DNA from: Eustoma russellianum
Lineage: Eukaryota; Streptophyta; Magnoliopsida; Gentianales; Gentianaceae
Length of the DNA: 64,000 bases
Direction of reading: 5' to 3'
NCBI GenBank assembly: GCA_036186865.1
Contig: AP025049.1
Coordinates: forward strand, 31,178,829 to 31,242,828
A program made the translations under genes and the position numbers. Each line of letters opens with the position of its first letter. The first letter of the stretch is position 1. Shown here one piece after another: positions 41,996 through 54,347 of this stretch. Under the pieces are notes generated by a model that worked only from the letters and a program-made list of their open reading frames with translations, searched no databases and had not been told where the DNA came from.

Positions 41996-43221
41996 GCGCT
42001 ATTCTTGTATGTTGTATGCCTACAAATGTGTTGTTTGATAGTGGCGCCAGCCACTCCTTTATATCTAAGAAATTTGCAAAGGCATTAGACAATAATCCCA
42101 TCCGACTTAAATCACCCTATCGAATCCAAGCCGCTGGTGATCAAGTGCTTACGTCTCATTATCTGTATAAGAATTGCACGGTCGAGCTCGATGACCATCG
42201 GTTCGCGGCTGATCTGATCTCGATTGCTATGAGTGACTTTGACATTATTCTTGGTATGGACTGGCTGTCTAAGAACCATGCCCATATTTACTACAATCAG
42301 AAGAAAGTCACTTTCAGAGCCCCGGAGCAAGAGGAAGTATCATTTCAAGGAGGTCCCAAGTTGAAGAAGTCAAAGAATATTTTTGTGAATACAGCTCGTG
42401 CCTGTCGAGCGTTGCGAAAGGGATGTCAAGGCTATCTTGTTTATGCTCTTAGTGCCGAGCAGGCAGCGACGGACATTTCGCAAGTTCCAGTAGTTCAAGA
42501 GTTTCTTGATGTCTTTCCAGAGGAACTACCATGACTTCCCCCTAATCGAGAAATTTCCTTTGAGATAAATCTCATCCCCGGAGCTGAGCCCATTTCTAAA
42601 GCTCCTTACCGCATGGCACCCGCTGAGCTGAAGGAACTAAAAGAGCAATTGTATGAGTTATTGGAAAAGAAGTTGATTCGTCCAAGTGTGTCACCATGGG
42701 GTGCCCCAGTTTTATTTGTAAAGAAGAAGGATGGAGGTATGCGGCTGTGTATTGATTATCGGGAACTCAACAAGATAACCGTAAAGAATAAATATCCGTT
42801 GCCTCGGATCGACAATCTGTTCGACCAGCTTCGGGTCAGTAATTACCAAGTCTTATTTCAATATAATAATCATGAATAATATCTAAAATATCATAATGCA
42901 GGGAGCTCGGGTGTTTAGCAAAGTGGACCTAAGATCTGGATATTTTCAATTGAAGATAAGAGCTGAGGATATTCCTAAGACCGCATTCAGGACGAGATAT
43001 GGACATTATGAATTTCTCGTGATGCCTTTTGGGCTGACCTTATGAATCGGGTGTTTCGGGACCAGTTGGATAAGTATGTGGTCGTCTTTATTGACGATAT
43101 CCTGATTTATTCGCATGATGAGGAAACTCATACAGCTCATCTGAGGACAATACTTGGTATTTTAAGAAAGCATCAGCTCTATGCAAAATTCAGTAAATGT
43201 GAGTTTTGGTTGCATAGTGTG
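41996..43221 (+). pseudogene. Gypsy protease and RT of copy 2, truncated, with intron
   Basis: Protease with VLFDSGASHSFISKKFA (catalytic Asp-Ser-Gly) and FDIILGMDWLSKNHA. After FPEELP a TGA (42532-42534) replaces a Gly codon. RT follows: KLIRPSVSPWGAPVLFVKKK, CIDYRELNKITVKNKYPLPR, then a 67-base intron (42835-42901), GARVFSKVDLRSGYFQLKI and PKTAFRTRYGHYEFLVMPFG. A deletion after GLT removes about 11 codons and shifts frame to LMNRVF; the active-site FIDDILIYS is present. It ends at KCEFWLHSV (43221). The frame then runs by chance into the poly(A) fragment to 43833. Confidence 0.9.
42835..42901 (+). other. Predicted 67-base intron in gypsy RT (copy 2)
   Basis: GTCAGT at 42835 to AATGCAG at 42901, between Arg and Gly codons of FDQLR/GARVF, phase 0, exactly the site of the intron in copy 1. 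The ends and several inner stretches (cttattt, catgaat/catgatgcag) resemble the copy 1 intron, so the two are probably homologous. Confidence 0.75.
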
Positions 43222-43857
43222 TCGGGTAATCATTTTCATACTTCGTTCATGTTTCTTCTTTTGGACACTGCTGCTATATTCATGTTCTATTCCTGTTTGT
43301 GCGAGTTTCAAATCACAATGGCGAGACTTATTTCGGATGTGGGCACTGCATTTTCGGATCTGATAACGTGGCAGCCAATGGCTATTATTTCTTCTTTGTC
43401 GCCTTGGCACTTCAACTGCCAAGGTGGCTTCGGTACGTGCTTGCTCGATCAGTCTTTGATTGCTCAGTTTCATGCTTATATTGACCACTACTTTTTCTGG
43501 ATGTTTTCTGAGGTTTGGATTCTCACGTCTCCTACAAGAAACAGATGCGGACACCTAAGCTCAATCGGCGTATTACTGTACACGACAACAACTTTCAAGG
43601 ATTTGTACCACAATTTATATTCTCATCATATCAATGACAGTCATATAAATATGTACGCTTTTTCCTTCGCCAAGGTTTTATCCACAAGGGTGGTTTTTCT
43701 TGGCAAGGTTTTAATGCGGCATATCATATATGACTGGAGATATGTCATTATTGTTTCATTATTTTATTATTTTGAGTACTCTGAAAGTGTAATATGGTTT
43801 TCCTCCGCCATATGTGAGGCTTTGCATGAATAAATAAAATTTTCGTTTTAAAAAAAA
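43222..43857 (+). mobile_element. Unidentified fragment ending in poly(A)
   Basis: 636 bases unlike the flanking gypsy and SIRE parts. It ends atgaataaataaaattttcg, then ttttaaaaaaaaa, i.e. polyadenylation-like signals plus an A tract. Near 43665-43720 it has the motif ccaaggttttatcc...cttggcaaggttttaatg, an inverted-repeat type common in 3' regions of plant retroelements. It could be a 5'-truncated LINE, a retrocopy, or a retroelement 3' region. The two flanks belong to different elements, so no target duplication can be tested. No conserved domain was recognised in any frame. Confidence 0.4.
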
Positions 43858-44116
43858 ACTAAGTACTTCACTTAATGAACTAGTTTAGTTCATTAATGGT
43901 GGCACCTGAAAATAGTATAAACACAACAAATGTTTGCCATATGATGTAAGCTTTAATGCTTCATGGCTTGTTAGTACGGCAACATTATATACAAGCTAAA
44001 TAAGGCAAGTCGTAAGCAACGTATCATGCATACATGTATATATCATCCACATTTTTGTGTATGTCATGCATTTAAATCACATATTTTGAAATCACTCAAA
44101 CCCCCTTTCCTCTACA
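43858..44116 (-). mobile_element. 3' LTR remnant of SIRE copy 3
   Basis: Starts (minus strand) TGTAGAGGAAAGGGGG at 44116 and includes the hairpin cluster before breaking at the A tract. Confidence 0.85.
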
Positions 44117-44352
44117 ATCTCCCCCTTTTGATGATTTTCAAAACAACTTATGCACATGATTTAAAAATTATCGCTCCCCCTTCAAACATTCAAATTTCAA
44201 ATCCGGCTCCCCCTTGATTTGTGCAATCAGTATCAATTAGTGTCTCTTTCCCCCTGTGTCTCTCTCCCCCTTAAATCATGCTTTCTCTCCCCCTTTATTT
44301 TGGAAAGTAAATCAAAAGATTCCTATAAATAAGGAAAGAAAATCAAATCACG
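44117..44352 (-). promoter_or_regulatory. Polypurine tract region of SIRE copy 3
   Basis: AAAAGGGGGAGATT next to the LTR, with further AAGGGGGAGAGA-type tracts at about 44173, 44205, 44250, 44265 and 44290 (minus strand). Confidence 0.8.
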
Positions 44353-47300
44353 TCAAATCATATCAGCTGGAATCATGCCTAATTTAGAACGAAGAGATTC
44401 ATACGTGGCTTGATTTAAGGCTTTTGTAAAAATATCCGCTACTTGTGCTTCTGTGCGTACGTGATCTATGACGATATCACCATTGCTTGTGTGATCACGA
44501 AGAAAGTGATAGCGTACTTCTATATGCTTAGCCTTAGAGTGTAACACGGGGTTCTTAGACAAATTAATGACACTCATACTATCACAATATATAGGAATTC
44601 TATTTACGGTAATTCCAAAGTCTGAAAGTTGTTGTTTTATCCACAACAACTGTGTGCAACAAAGGCTAAGTGCCATGTACTCAGCCTCAGTAGTGGACAA
44701 AGCAACGCTTGCTTGCTTTTTGGAAAACCATGAAATGAGTGAGTTTCCTATAAATTGGCAAGTCCCACTCGTGCTCTTTCTATCTATTTTGCAGCCACCA
44801 TAATCTGCATCAGTATAAGCATGTAAGTTAAATGTGGAATCCTTATCGTACCAAATTCCTAAGGTGGGCGTGTGCTTAATATAACGGAATATTCTTTTTA
44901 CCGCATTATAGTGAGACACCTTAGGTTGACTCTGAAATTGTGCGCACATGCATACACTAAACATGATATCAGGCCTACTAGCAGTTAAATATAGCAAAGA
45001 ACCTATCATCGATCGATATAAGCCATTATCAACGTCTTTACCATGTTCGTCTTTGTCCAATTTAGTAGTGACACTCATAGGGGTGGGGGATGGTTTCGAA
45101 TTTTCAAAGTTAAACTTTTTAATCATGTCATTGACATATTTTTCTTGACTTATGTGAATCCCTTTACTCGTTTGCTTAATCTGCAAGCCAAGAAAATAAT
45201 TAAGTTCACCAACCATAGACATTTCAAATTCAGATTTCATGCAATTTTCAAAATCTTCAACAAGTCTATGTGAGGTAGAACCGAAAATAATGTCATCAAC
45301 GTAGATTTGGATAATAAGTAAATCCGATTTATCTTGTTTCAAAAATAGTGTACTATCTATAGTACCTCGTTTGAAATCATTTTCTAGAAGGAAAGTAGCA
45401 AAACGATCATACCATGCTCTCGGTGCTTGCTTTAGGCCGTATAGTGCCTTCTTTAGTTTGTACACGTGATCAGGATGTTTCAAATCTTCAAAACCGGATG
45501 GTTGCTTCACGTATACTTCTTCTTGTATAAATCCGTTTAGGAATGCACTTTTTACGTCCATTTGATATAATTTAAAATCTCTCATGCAAGCAATAGCAAG
45601 CAATAGTCGTATAGCTTCTAAACGTGCTACGGGTGCAAATGTTTCATCGTAGTCAATTCCTTCCACTTGATTATAGCCTTGTGCTACAAGTCTCGCTTTA
45701 TTCCTAACGACCTTTCCTTCTTCATTCATTTTATTCCTAAACACCCACTTTGTGCCTATTATAGTCTTATCTTGTGGTCGTGGCACTAAATCCCATACAT
45801 CGTTTCTAACAAATTGATTAAGTTCATCATGCATGGCATCAATCCAAGAAGAATCACTCAAAGCATCATGCACATTTTTGGGCTCAATTTCAGAAATCAT
45901 AGCATGAAATTCATTTATTTCTTCCGAAGTAATTCTTCTACGTGGTCGCACACCGTGAGTGAGGTCGCCTATGATGAGATCATATGGGTGATCTCTATGC
46001 CATCTTGGTTGATTATTTTCTATGTTCTCATGCATTTCTATGTGATCATGCATTTCTAGTGTGTCATTCATATCATGCATATCAAATGTACCATCATCTT
46101 CATTCAACACGGGTTTTAATTCAAAGTCATCGTCATATTCTTTATCTTTATCAATCTCACCAAATTCATTGAATTTCACATGAATAGATTCCATGATTTG
46201 TCTAGTGAGAGGATCATAACACCCATATGCCTTTGAATTTATAGAATATCCAACAAAAATGCACTCAATTGATTTGGATTCAAATTTGTCTAAATTATCT
46301 TTTGTATTTAGAACAAAACATTTGCATCCAAACACACGAAAATAGTCAATCTTAGGCATGCGATCATTCAAAATCTCATAAGGCGTCTTGTTAATTTTCT
46401 TTCTTATAGATAGGCGATTTACAATATAGCATGCACAATTTATGGCTTCCGCCCACAGAAATCTAGGTAATTTATTTTCACATAAAATAGTCCTAGCTAT
46501 TTCTTGTAAAGTTCGATTCTTTCTTTCTACTACTCCATTTAATTGTGGAGTTCTAGGTGGCGAAAACTCATGCTTAATTCCCTTTTCTTCGCAAAATGAA
46601 ATCATCTCTTTGTTTTTAAACTCACCGCCTCTATCGCTTCTTATCTTTTTCATATTTACACCGTATTGATTTTCAAGCTGTTTGATTAATTTCGTAATCT
46701 CAATGGCACTATCATCCTTATGTGCAAGAAATAAAGTCCAAGTGTAACGAGAAAAATCATCAACAATCACGCATGCATAGTGGCGCCCATAAGGCTTGTA
46801 GTGCGACTAGGACCAAACAAATCAATATGTAATAGTTCTAAGACTCTAGTCGTGCTTATTTCATTTTTAGGCTTAAGTGACCCACGTGTCTGTTTGCCTT
46901 TTATGCAAGATTCACACAACTGAAAGTTGTCTAAATCAAGCGTAGGCAATCCTCGTACTAAGTTCTTTCGTTGAAGTTTTTCAAGTGTGGAGATACCAAT
47001 GTGTCCTAAACGTCTATGCCATAAATTCACATTGGGTTCATTCGACATAAAGCACTTAACTTTAGCGTCTACCACATCATCCATAGAAAGCGTAAAAATA
47101 TTACCTTCTCGTTTTCCTTTTAAAATGGTTTCTCCATTTTTATTTATTATGTTGCAATAAGGGTGAGTAAAGCACACATTAAAACCATTGTCAACAAATT
47201 GAGAAATGCTAAGAAGATTGTAGGATAAGTTGCTCACCAAAAGACGTTGGAGATTTGGAGAGTGCTTGGATTTCCAATCGTACCTTTTCCGATGATCTTG

Positions 47301-47459
47301 CCTTCGTTGTTATCTCCAAAGGTCACGGATCCGCCTTTTGTGACCTTCTTTAATTTGGTGAACAAGCTCGGGTCACCCGTCATGTGCCTCGAGCATCCAC
47401 TGTCAAGGAACCACTTTATAGTTGTTTCTTTTGATGTGTGGGTTCCCTGCAATGTGTAA
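44353..47459 (-). pseudogene. SIRE pol of copy 3: protease, integrase, RT, RNase H
   Basis: Three overlapping minus-strand frames. 47452-47234: protease WFLDSGCSRHMTGD with the intact Asp-Ser-Gly. 47240-46767: LSYNLLSISQFVDNG, zinc block LWHRRLGHIG...CESCIKGKQ, DLFGPSRTT. 46770-44353 (805 residues): integrase core (VDDFSRYTW, SDRGGEFKN, VVERKNRTLQE), RT (QMDVKSAFLNGF, YVDDIIFGST), RNase H (YTDADYGGCKIDRKSTSG, STTEAEYMAL) and C-terminus ending GMIPADMI. The joins at about 47236 and 46769 look like single-base deletions (ISNVFW then stop; GATMHA then stop). All catalytic residues I looked for are present, so the element decayed recently. Confidence 0.93.
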
Positions 47460-47672
47460 AAATGATTTAGGTACCTTTTTAACTTTGGGTCCTTTCGAGT
47501 TAGTTAATCACCTCTTGGTAAAAGTATCTTTTGGTACCCATACTTGGGTGATCTTTCTCGGTCTATCAAATGGCAATAATTTAGATGAAGGTGCGATATA
47601 GTAGACATGTGGTGAATGCATTTTGGGCCTTTGTCCAAGGACTCCTGTATACTCATTGTATGAAGGACGTTT

Positions 47673-49424
47673 TTAATATGTCCTTGTGTGTGTGTGCGTA
47701 GTGCGTGGATGAAACGAATGCTGTGTATGCATCACTCTTTTCTTTTCATATCTGTATGGTACAAAATTGCATTTCACGTGATATGAAGATGTAGTGGGAC
47801 GTGATAAGGGAAGTGACGGTTTTTGCGTCATCTTAGACGCCACTTGGGGCTTTGGGGTGTCTACTTTCTTAGACACCACAAACTTACTTGGTTTGGTTGA
47901 TACTTCATTAGTATCAACGTATCCCAAACCCGTTTTGTCACTGTCATGCTTTTGTGATAATATAATGCGATGCAGCATGTTGGATCCCGTATCAAACTGT
48001 TTCATCATTTTCTCTAAGTCTGTATTCTTTGATTTCAAACTTGAAATCTCGAATTTCATTTCATTATTTTGAGTGGTCAATGATGAAATCTCTGTCCTTA
48101 ATGCAGTAATGAAACATGATGACTCTTTCTTTGAATCTCTTAATTGAGCGACAAGATTCTCGTTAGAAGATTCTAACAGTTTCTTGTCTTCAATTAATCG
48201 CTTCTTTTCCTTAGCGAGAGTCTTAGTGAATTTGTGCAATTCTAAATACTGACTAAAGAGATCATCATAAGAAGGTTCAGAGTCAGAGTCAGAATCAGAT
48301 GATACCTCATTAGATGCTTTGGATGCAAAGCATACTTGTGCAGTCTCCTCTTCGGTCTCAGTTTCAGAATCCGATGAATCACTCCAGGTGGAGGCCTTTA
48401 GAGTATGTTTCCTTTGCTTGGGTTCTGAGACGACTCTATTTTTGTTCTGCTCCTTGTCAGGGTATTTAGTTGTTTGCTTTTCTTTATTGGGGCAGTCATA
48501 TGATAAGTATCCGAGTTTGCCACATTCATAACATTTAACATCTTTATCATTTGACTTGTTCTTAATTCTCTTAGTTGTAGTACCCTTATTTTTATTTCTG
48601 AATGACCTTCTCATAAATTTTCTTAAGTCTTTAGCCAATAGAATTAGGTCATCGTTATCCAATTCAGAATCACTATCATCTACGTGATCGGAAGGAGAAG
48701 AGACGTATTCATTTGATTTAAAAGCAATAGCTTTACCTTGTCTAGATGATTCCGATTTCCGTATGGTGAGTTTATTCTCATAGACCTTAAGTGATCCGAT
48801 TAATTCTTCTATCTTTATTGACTTAGTTTCCTTGCTTTCTTCTATTGCGGTCACTTTAGGGTCCTATTCGGATGGAAGGCTTCGTATGACTTTCTGTACC
48901 TTTTCCTGCGTGGTAAAAGCTTTACCAAGAGACTCAAGAGAGTTGTAGATGTTAGTCAAACGAAGATCCATATCAACAATTGACTCATTAGGTAATAATT
49001 TAAATGACTCAAGTGTGGACATAAGCATGTTTATTTTTGACTCTTTTACTTGACTCGTGCCTTCGTGTTTCATTTCTAGTATCCTCCACATTTCTTGTGC
49101 ACTCGAGCAGTTTGACACATACCTAGACTCACTTTTACTTAATCCGTTTAGGAGCAATTGCATAGCCCTAGCATTCATACTAATTTCTTTTTATCATCAC
49201 TCGTATAATCTTGTCTAGTTTTAACAACTTCTAATGTGACTCCGTCTATGGTAGATAACTTAAATGGGACAAAAGGACCATCTTCTATTATCGACCAAAG
49301 ATCTATATCTATAGCCATAAGAAAACCTTCATTCTAAGTTTCCACTGAATAAACGACTCACCGTCAAAAAGTGGAGGTCTTTGGCTCGACATACCTTCTT
49401 GCTCGGTTTTGAGATTTGTGGTTG
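47673..49424 (-). pseudogene. SIRE gag of copy 3
   Basis: Frames 49178-48864 and 48854-47673 cover MNARAMQLLLNGLSKSESRY and the UBN2 domain, then after an in-frame stop (near 48864) the linker, zinc knuckle CYECGKLGYLSYDC (His of the usual GHL replaced by Tyr, so the CCHC is damaged), Ser/Asp-rich segments, coiled coil and basic tail to about 47673. VWVPKDT follows in another frame near 47540. N-terminal residues before 49178 are frameshifted. Length and order match the intact Gag at 30752-32641. Confidence 0.9.
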
Positions 49425-49468
49425 CATCTCACTGAATCGTTGGATTCCTTGAAGTGAGTGTTCCTGCG

Positions 49469-49481
49469 CTCTGATACCACT
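49469..49481 (-). promoter_or_regulatory. Primer binding site of SIRE copy 3
   Basis: Minus strand AGTGGTATCAGAG directly after the LTR end CCTACA. Confidence 0.88.
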
Positions 49482-52400
49482 TGTAGGATCTGCAAGGCAC
49501 CACTAGAAAGGGGGGTTGAATAGGTGGTGCGGAAAGTGTGGTTTTTAAAAATTTGTTTAAAACTAAACAACTCAACTTCTGAAAACAGATTCTGTTTCCA
49601 GGAACAATTTTAAAACGTTTTTAAAACCACGTTATAGGTCTCCAAAAATTCTGAAATTTTGAGAGAACTTAGCCTCAGATGTTATGAGGGTCTCCTAAAA
49701 ATTTCAAATTAAAATTCAACCTTTAACCCCTTCAAAAACCGTTGATGATCAGATTGCACGAATCTGCCAGAAACGGTAGACGGTTTTGAAAAATTTATTA
49801 CTATTTGTGTGTAAGTCAAAATGCTATGAAAATTTAACCACTAACTCCTTATATACTATATTTAAGTGGGTTGAAACAGGTTTGCAAAATTCTTTTGGGA
49901 AGTAGGTCAATTACAATTAAAGTCTCAACCTTTGCAAGTCTGAAGATCAGACTGCACTAGTCTCAGAACTTTTGATGTTGGATCGACTTATACTTATCCA
50001 AAAGGGTTGAAACTTGTTCCAAATTAACCCTAGAACGTGTGGCTATGTCTCTAGAAATTTTCACGATTTTTGAAAGTTGTTTACTATTTTTACGAACGCC
50101 AACAAAAAGAGTAAACTGTGCAGTAATAGAAAGTAAATGCTGAAAGTAAATGGCACCAATAATTTTATACTAGTTCGGTTATAAACAACCTACTCCAGTC
50201 TTCAAGGAACACCTTCCTTGGTTCACACTAGTCACACACACGCAATACACCTTACCACAGGGTTGATGGATTTACACACCAACTCCAACCCTTTACAAAC
50301 CTTGTACGATGAATACAATTCGCACGAACACCACCACCTCGCAAGAATGAAGATTGATCACACCTTGATCAATCTTTTACAAAGATATGGAATATGTGGT
50401 GGTCTATATCAAGCCTATTCAAGATTGAAAAATATGAATACAATAGGCTTTCAAGAAGAAAGAAAGAAAGAGAATGTAGAAGAGGAAGAGCTAGGCGTTT
50501 GATCACTTTGATTTTGCAATGCTTGTGCTTGTCTTGTTTTCGCTCATCTTCTTTCCTTTTAATGCCATGTAGCCGTCCCCTATAGGTATCCTCCCCCTCT
50601 TGAAAATTATCTTCTAAGTCCTTGGGAGAATGTAAGACATCATTGTGACATGGTCTTGCTTACTTGGCATCTTCTCATTGGATGATCATTTAAGCTTTGC
50701 TTACTTGACACTTCATGATTGGTTGGATGTTGTCATCATTCATGACTTGGAAAAATCTGAATATATCACTCAAACATGTGCCAAAATCAATCATAAAATT
50801 AATTCCATAATACACAAGATTGTCACATAAATGTTGCAAGACACAATTTCTCCCTTACTAAGCAAAAAATCGGCCATTAAGAGGTTTTACCATGCTGAAT
50901 TTTCAGCATGTGTTACATGGTTGTACAATTCAAAATAATTCCATTTTTCTTTGATTTTTCTAATTAAAATGAATCCCCAATTGATGGCAAATGTCCTTAT
51001 CACATTGGAAATGAATTTGGACACTTTTATGCTCACATATTCGGCCATGACACATTACACACATGCTGAAAAATTTTCAGCATGTGTGATATATAAAATA
51101 TCACAATTTATGAATTTAAACAAATATTCAAATTACTTCCATTTCTTCTCCAAATCAATCACATAATACAAGATGATAAAATATAGCCTTTTAATGCTCA
51201 AATTCGGCCACCATACTTACACATGCTGAAATTTTCAGCATGTGTTATAAGTGAGACAAAGTTTGAAATCTTACCATTTGTAGCATCTCTCTTTAATTCA
51301 CCAACATTGTATGATTGATCCTTGACCAATCAATATGCCAAAAAGGCTCCAAATAAGCTCCATCTCAGCCGTAGGGGCGTTAGATAGTGTATGTGCATGT
51401 GCTAAAATTTATTTTTGCTAACTTTGTAAAATAGTGCACATTTAATAATACAAACATGTTATATTCCAATCAGCCCTTAATTTAATTTTCTAGAACACTT
51501 TAAGATGTATAACATATGTAAAAAGTGTCTAGATACGTGTCATATGATGTACCAAAAACGTTCCACGTGTTGTGTGCGTAGAAAACCGAATTTTCGATAT
51601 TTATCGATTACCCGATTTTTCTCTAATTAAATTCCAACTTCTTGCACATGTTATATATATTATGTTACACATAATATATATAATATATAGTTTAAATCTC
51701 AGCACTTGACTGGTCTAAAGTGGCGCCATTAACATGTGACAAAATTAAAATTGGAATCTTCATATTTTGGCCTTAATGTGGGGTGATTTGTGTGTGCCAA
51801 CATGGAAAGTATTTTTGGCTGAAAATATTCTCAAACCCACGAAATTTTTGATGATTTTTGAGATGTAGGGCTGGCCATCTATTTATGGCAAGTACGTAAC
51901 ACGTTGGCGAAGTTTCATTATTCGCCCGATACGACAATTTTTGGTTTAGAACCTTTTAACGTGTCGTATTTAATTTGTCATCACCATGACTTATATCATA
52001 TGATATAAGACCTGAATATACTCATAAATATGAGTTAAGTATAGTAGTGTGACGTTAACGTACGTACGTATATAACGTGTCGGTAGTACGTTGGAATACA
52101 TGTGCATGTGCCTTTTTCAAAAAATCTGAAAATATATGTATTATATATGTATATGGCGTGTATATATTAATGAGGGGAGGAGGAGAAGGCTTTCCTTCCT
52201 TAGCCTTGTTGCCTTTGTGCCTTTTCCAAATGTGGCTTCCTTTAATGAACTACTTAGTTTTATTAACTAAGTACTTCACTTAATGAACTAGTTTAGTTCA
52301 TTAATGGTGGCACCTGAAAATAGTATAAACACAACAAATGTTTGTCATATGATGTAAGCTTTAACGCTTCATGGCTTGTTAGTACGGCAACATTATATAC

Positions 52401-52523
52401 AAGCTAAATAAGGCAAGTAGTAAGCAACGTATCATGCATACATGTATATATCATGCACGTTTTGTGTATGTCATGCATTTAAATCACATATTTTGAAATC
52501 ACTCAAACCCCCTTTTCTCTACA
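49482..52523 (-). mobile_element. 5' LTR of SIRE copy 3
   Basis: 3,042 bases, clearly related to the inner gag-only LTRs but with many differences. It has the hairpin cluster (52244-52306), the palindrome (51989-52008), the GCTGAAA/TTTCAGC repeats (50892-50910, 51063-51083, 51222-51242) and the ccacta/tagtgg end motif. Confidence 0.92.
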
Positions 52524-53740
52524 CATGAACCCCACGGTTTTGAAGGGGAAAAGAGAACAATTGTGAGTTCATATTCTTAAGCGAAATATGCACTAAATAG
52601 GGTTTAGATGGACTCACCAAGATGGAACTTGAGTAGTGTTCAAACCTCTTAAGACTAGCACCTCACAAAAGCTTAAAAATTTTGAACCTAGTGACCTTGG
52701 AGGTCACGGTGTAGGAGCAAGAAAAATGGTGAGCTTCAAGCTAAGTAAGATGTAAAAATTCCCTTGAAGAGTGAGGTATTCACTTACCTAAACCAACTTG
52801 AGCTTGGATGAATTCTAAGTCTTCTTTGTGCAACCGAGCTTGGATGAATTCTAAGTCTTCTTTGTGCAACCTTGGTCGTGTGGTTTGAGGAAGGAGAAGA
52901 GAGGAAAAACTTTCTTGCTCTTGGTGATTCTTTGAGGGTTGGAAGAATGATAGGATCCTAGAGTGTTTTTGGAATGAATTTTCCTTCTTAGGCCAAGTGT
53001 TAGCCGTTGGGGGGGGGGATAGGAGGAGAGGGTAATAGATTACCATAGTAAGGTTAAGGGTCTTAACCTTGGTACTTTAGTTAATCAAGGTTACTTTTTG
53101 ATTAACTTGGGTTACTTTATTCTAATCATGGTTACTTTAAGGCTAACCTTGGTTACTTTAATTAATTAGGGTTATTTTAACCTTGGGTTGATATAAAGTA
53201 ACCATGGTAGAGTTTAAAAAAAATCCTCCTTGCTTAACCACATAGGCTACCCGGCGGTTGGGGGTCTTAATGACCCTAACCATGCTTTATTCCAATTTAA
53301 TAAAAATGGTTGCCTTCTCGTTACTTATTTATTTTCCCCCCTTTTCTTTTAAAATACGTGATTAGGGAAAATTTTGAGTTCTTTTGGGCTAAGGCCGAAA
53401 ATTTTGGGTGAATGTTGGGAACAATTTTGCTCATTACCCAAAATTATTTAATTACTATTTGGGCTCACTTAAAAGATGGCCCTTCAAAATTCCTCTTCTT
53501 AAAATCTTAAGAAATCCTACAAGGCCTTCACTCTCCTTGTGGCTGAAACCTCCCAAGCACTTGGGAGTGAATTGGGCCACTTCACATAGTCCAATATTCA
53601 TGTTTGAATTTTTTATATAATACTTTTCTTAACATAAAAAATAATCATCAATCTAAATAAATTGTTCTTGAAGACACAACTTTTCATAAATTCTCTTAGA
53701 TAAGTCTCAAGTACAAGGGAGTTCCTAGTTGGGTACAACA
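52524..53740 (-). mobile_element. Gypsy LTR (family G1), 5' part
   Basis: Minus strand: starts TGTTGTACCCAACTAGG at 53740 and matches 22028 to about 23200 of gypsy copy 1, including the AACC-GGTTA repeats. Here an extra direct repeat, gagcttggatgaattctaag (52800-52820 and 52829-52848), has duplicated about 29 bases. SIRE copy 3 inserted at 52524; the rest of this LTR is not found. Confidence 0.85.
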
Positions 53741-54202
53741 TAGTAGCTTCCTTATTAATCTCCTAAAGAGTGACTCAAGCTTAATAAGGGTACTACAGGC
53801 ACCCTAACCACCGGGTTTAAACCCATGGTTAGTCCATGGTACTCATTTAATCACAATAGTAAATGACTTAAGAATAAGGAAGGGACAAACTAATTAAGGA
53901 GTAATTGCACTTGGGAGGGAGGGGAGAGACCCCTCCCACCGCCGGCTTACCTTTTTGGAGAAAGCCAAGGGAAACTTTATCATTAAACATAACCACTTTT
54001 GGGGTTTAGCAATTTCAAACTTTGTGGAGAGTAGGTCTACATGATACATTTAGATATATATATGGTATGGACATATATAGATGTATACACATATATATGT
54101 ATACGTTATATTACAGATGTTGGGTTACGTTGTGATAAGCGGCTTAAAGGATTACAGTCCCATGAAAAGTGTACCTAAAGGACAACAATTAAGCATACAT
54201 AA

Positions 54203-54240
54203 ACACGTGTATACATATATATATATATATATATATATTA
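54203..54240. repeat. TA microsatellite
   Basis: (TA)n run with few interruptions. Confidence 0.85.
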
Positions 54241-54347
54241 AGATAGGAAAATGGGTAAACTATGATCATGAATAAGATGAAATTGGATTAAACTCATACA
54301 TGTATAAGTGTACCCACTCATATTTTGGCCACAAGGCCTTATTAAGC

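Larger units (their letters stand above)
36657..43221 (+). mobile_element. Tekay/Del-like gypsy copy 2, 3'-truncated
   Basis: 5' LTR (36657-40345), primer site, leader, gag (40636-41835), gag-protease intron, protease, RT with intron, and then a break at about 43221 in mid RT. The element inserted into the outer SIRE gag at 36656. The rest of pol and the 3' LTR are absent; the sequence passes into a poly(A)-ended fragment. Confidence 0.9.
43858..52523 (-). mobile_element. SIRE/Maximus copia copy 3, near full length
   Basis: On the minus strand: 5' LTR (52523-49482), primer site, gag (49424-47673), pol (47459-44353), purine tracts and a 3' LTR that survives only for its first 259 bases (44116-43858). 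Pol is complete in domains including RNase H, but the element has several frameshifts. No envelope-like third gene is seen between pol and the LTR. The right end sits in a gypsy LTR. Confidence 0.92.

Noticed and set aside
43222..43833. C-terminal extension of gypsy RT by about 200 residues
   Set aside because: The frame leaves RT at 43221 and enters unrelated sequence without any recognised domain; it is a chance fusion.
44117..44352. Envelope-like third gene downstream of SIRE pol
   Set aside because: Only about 235 bases separate pol from the LTR and they hold purine tracts; no such gene is present in any SIRE copy here.
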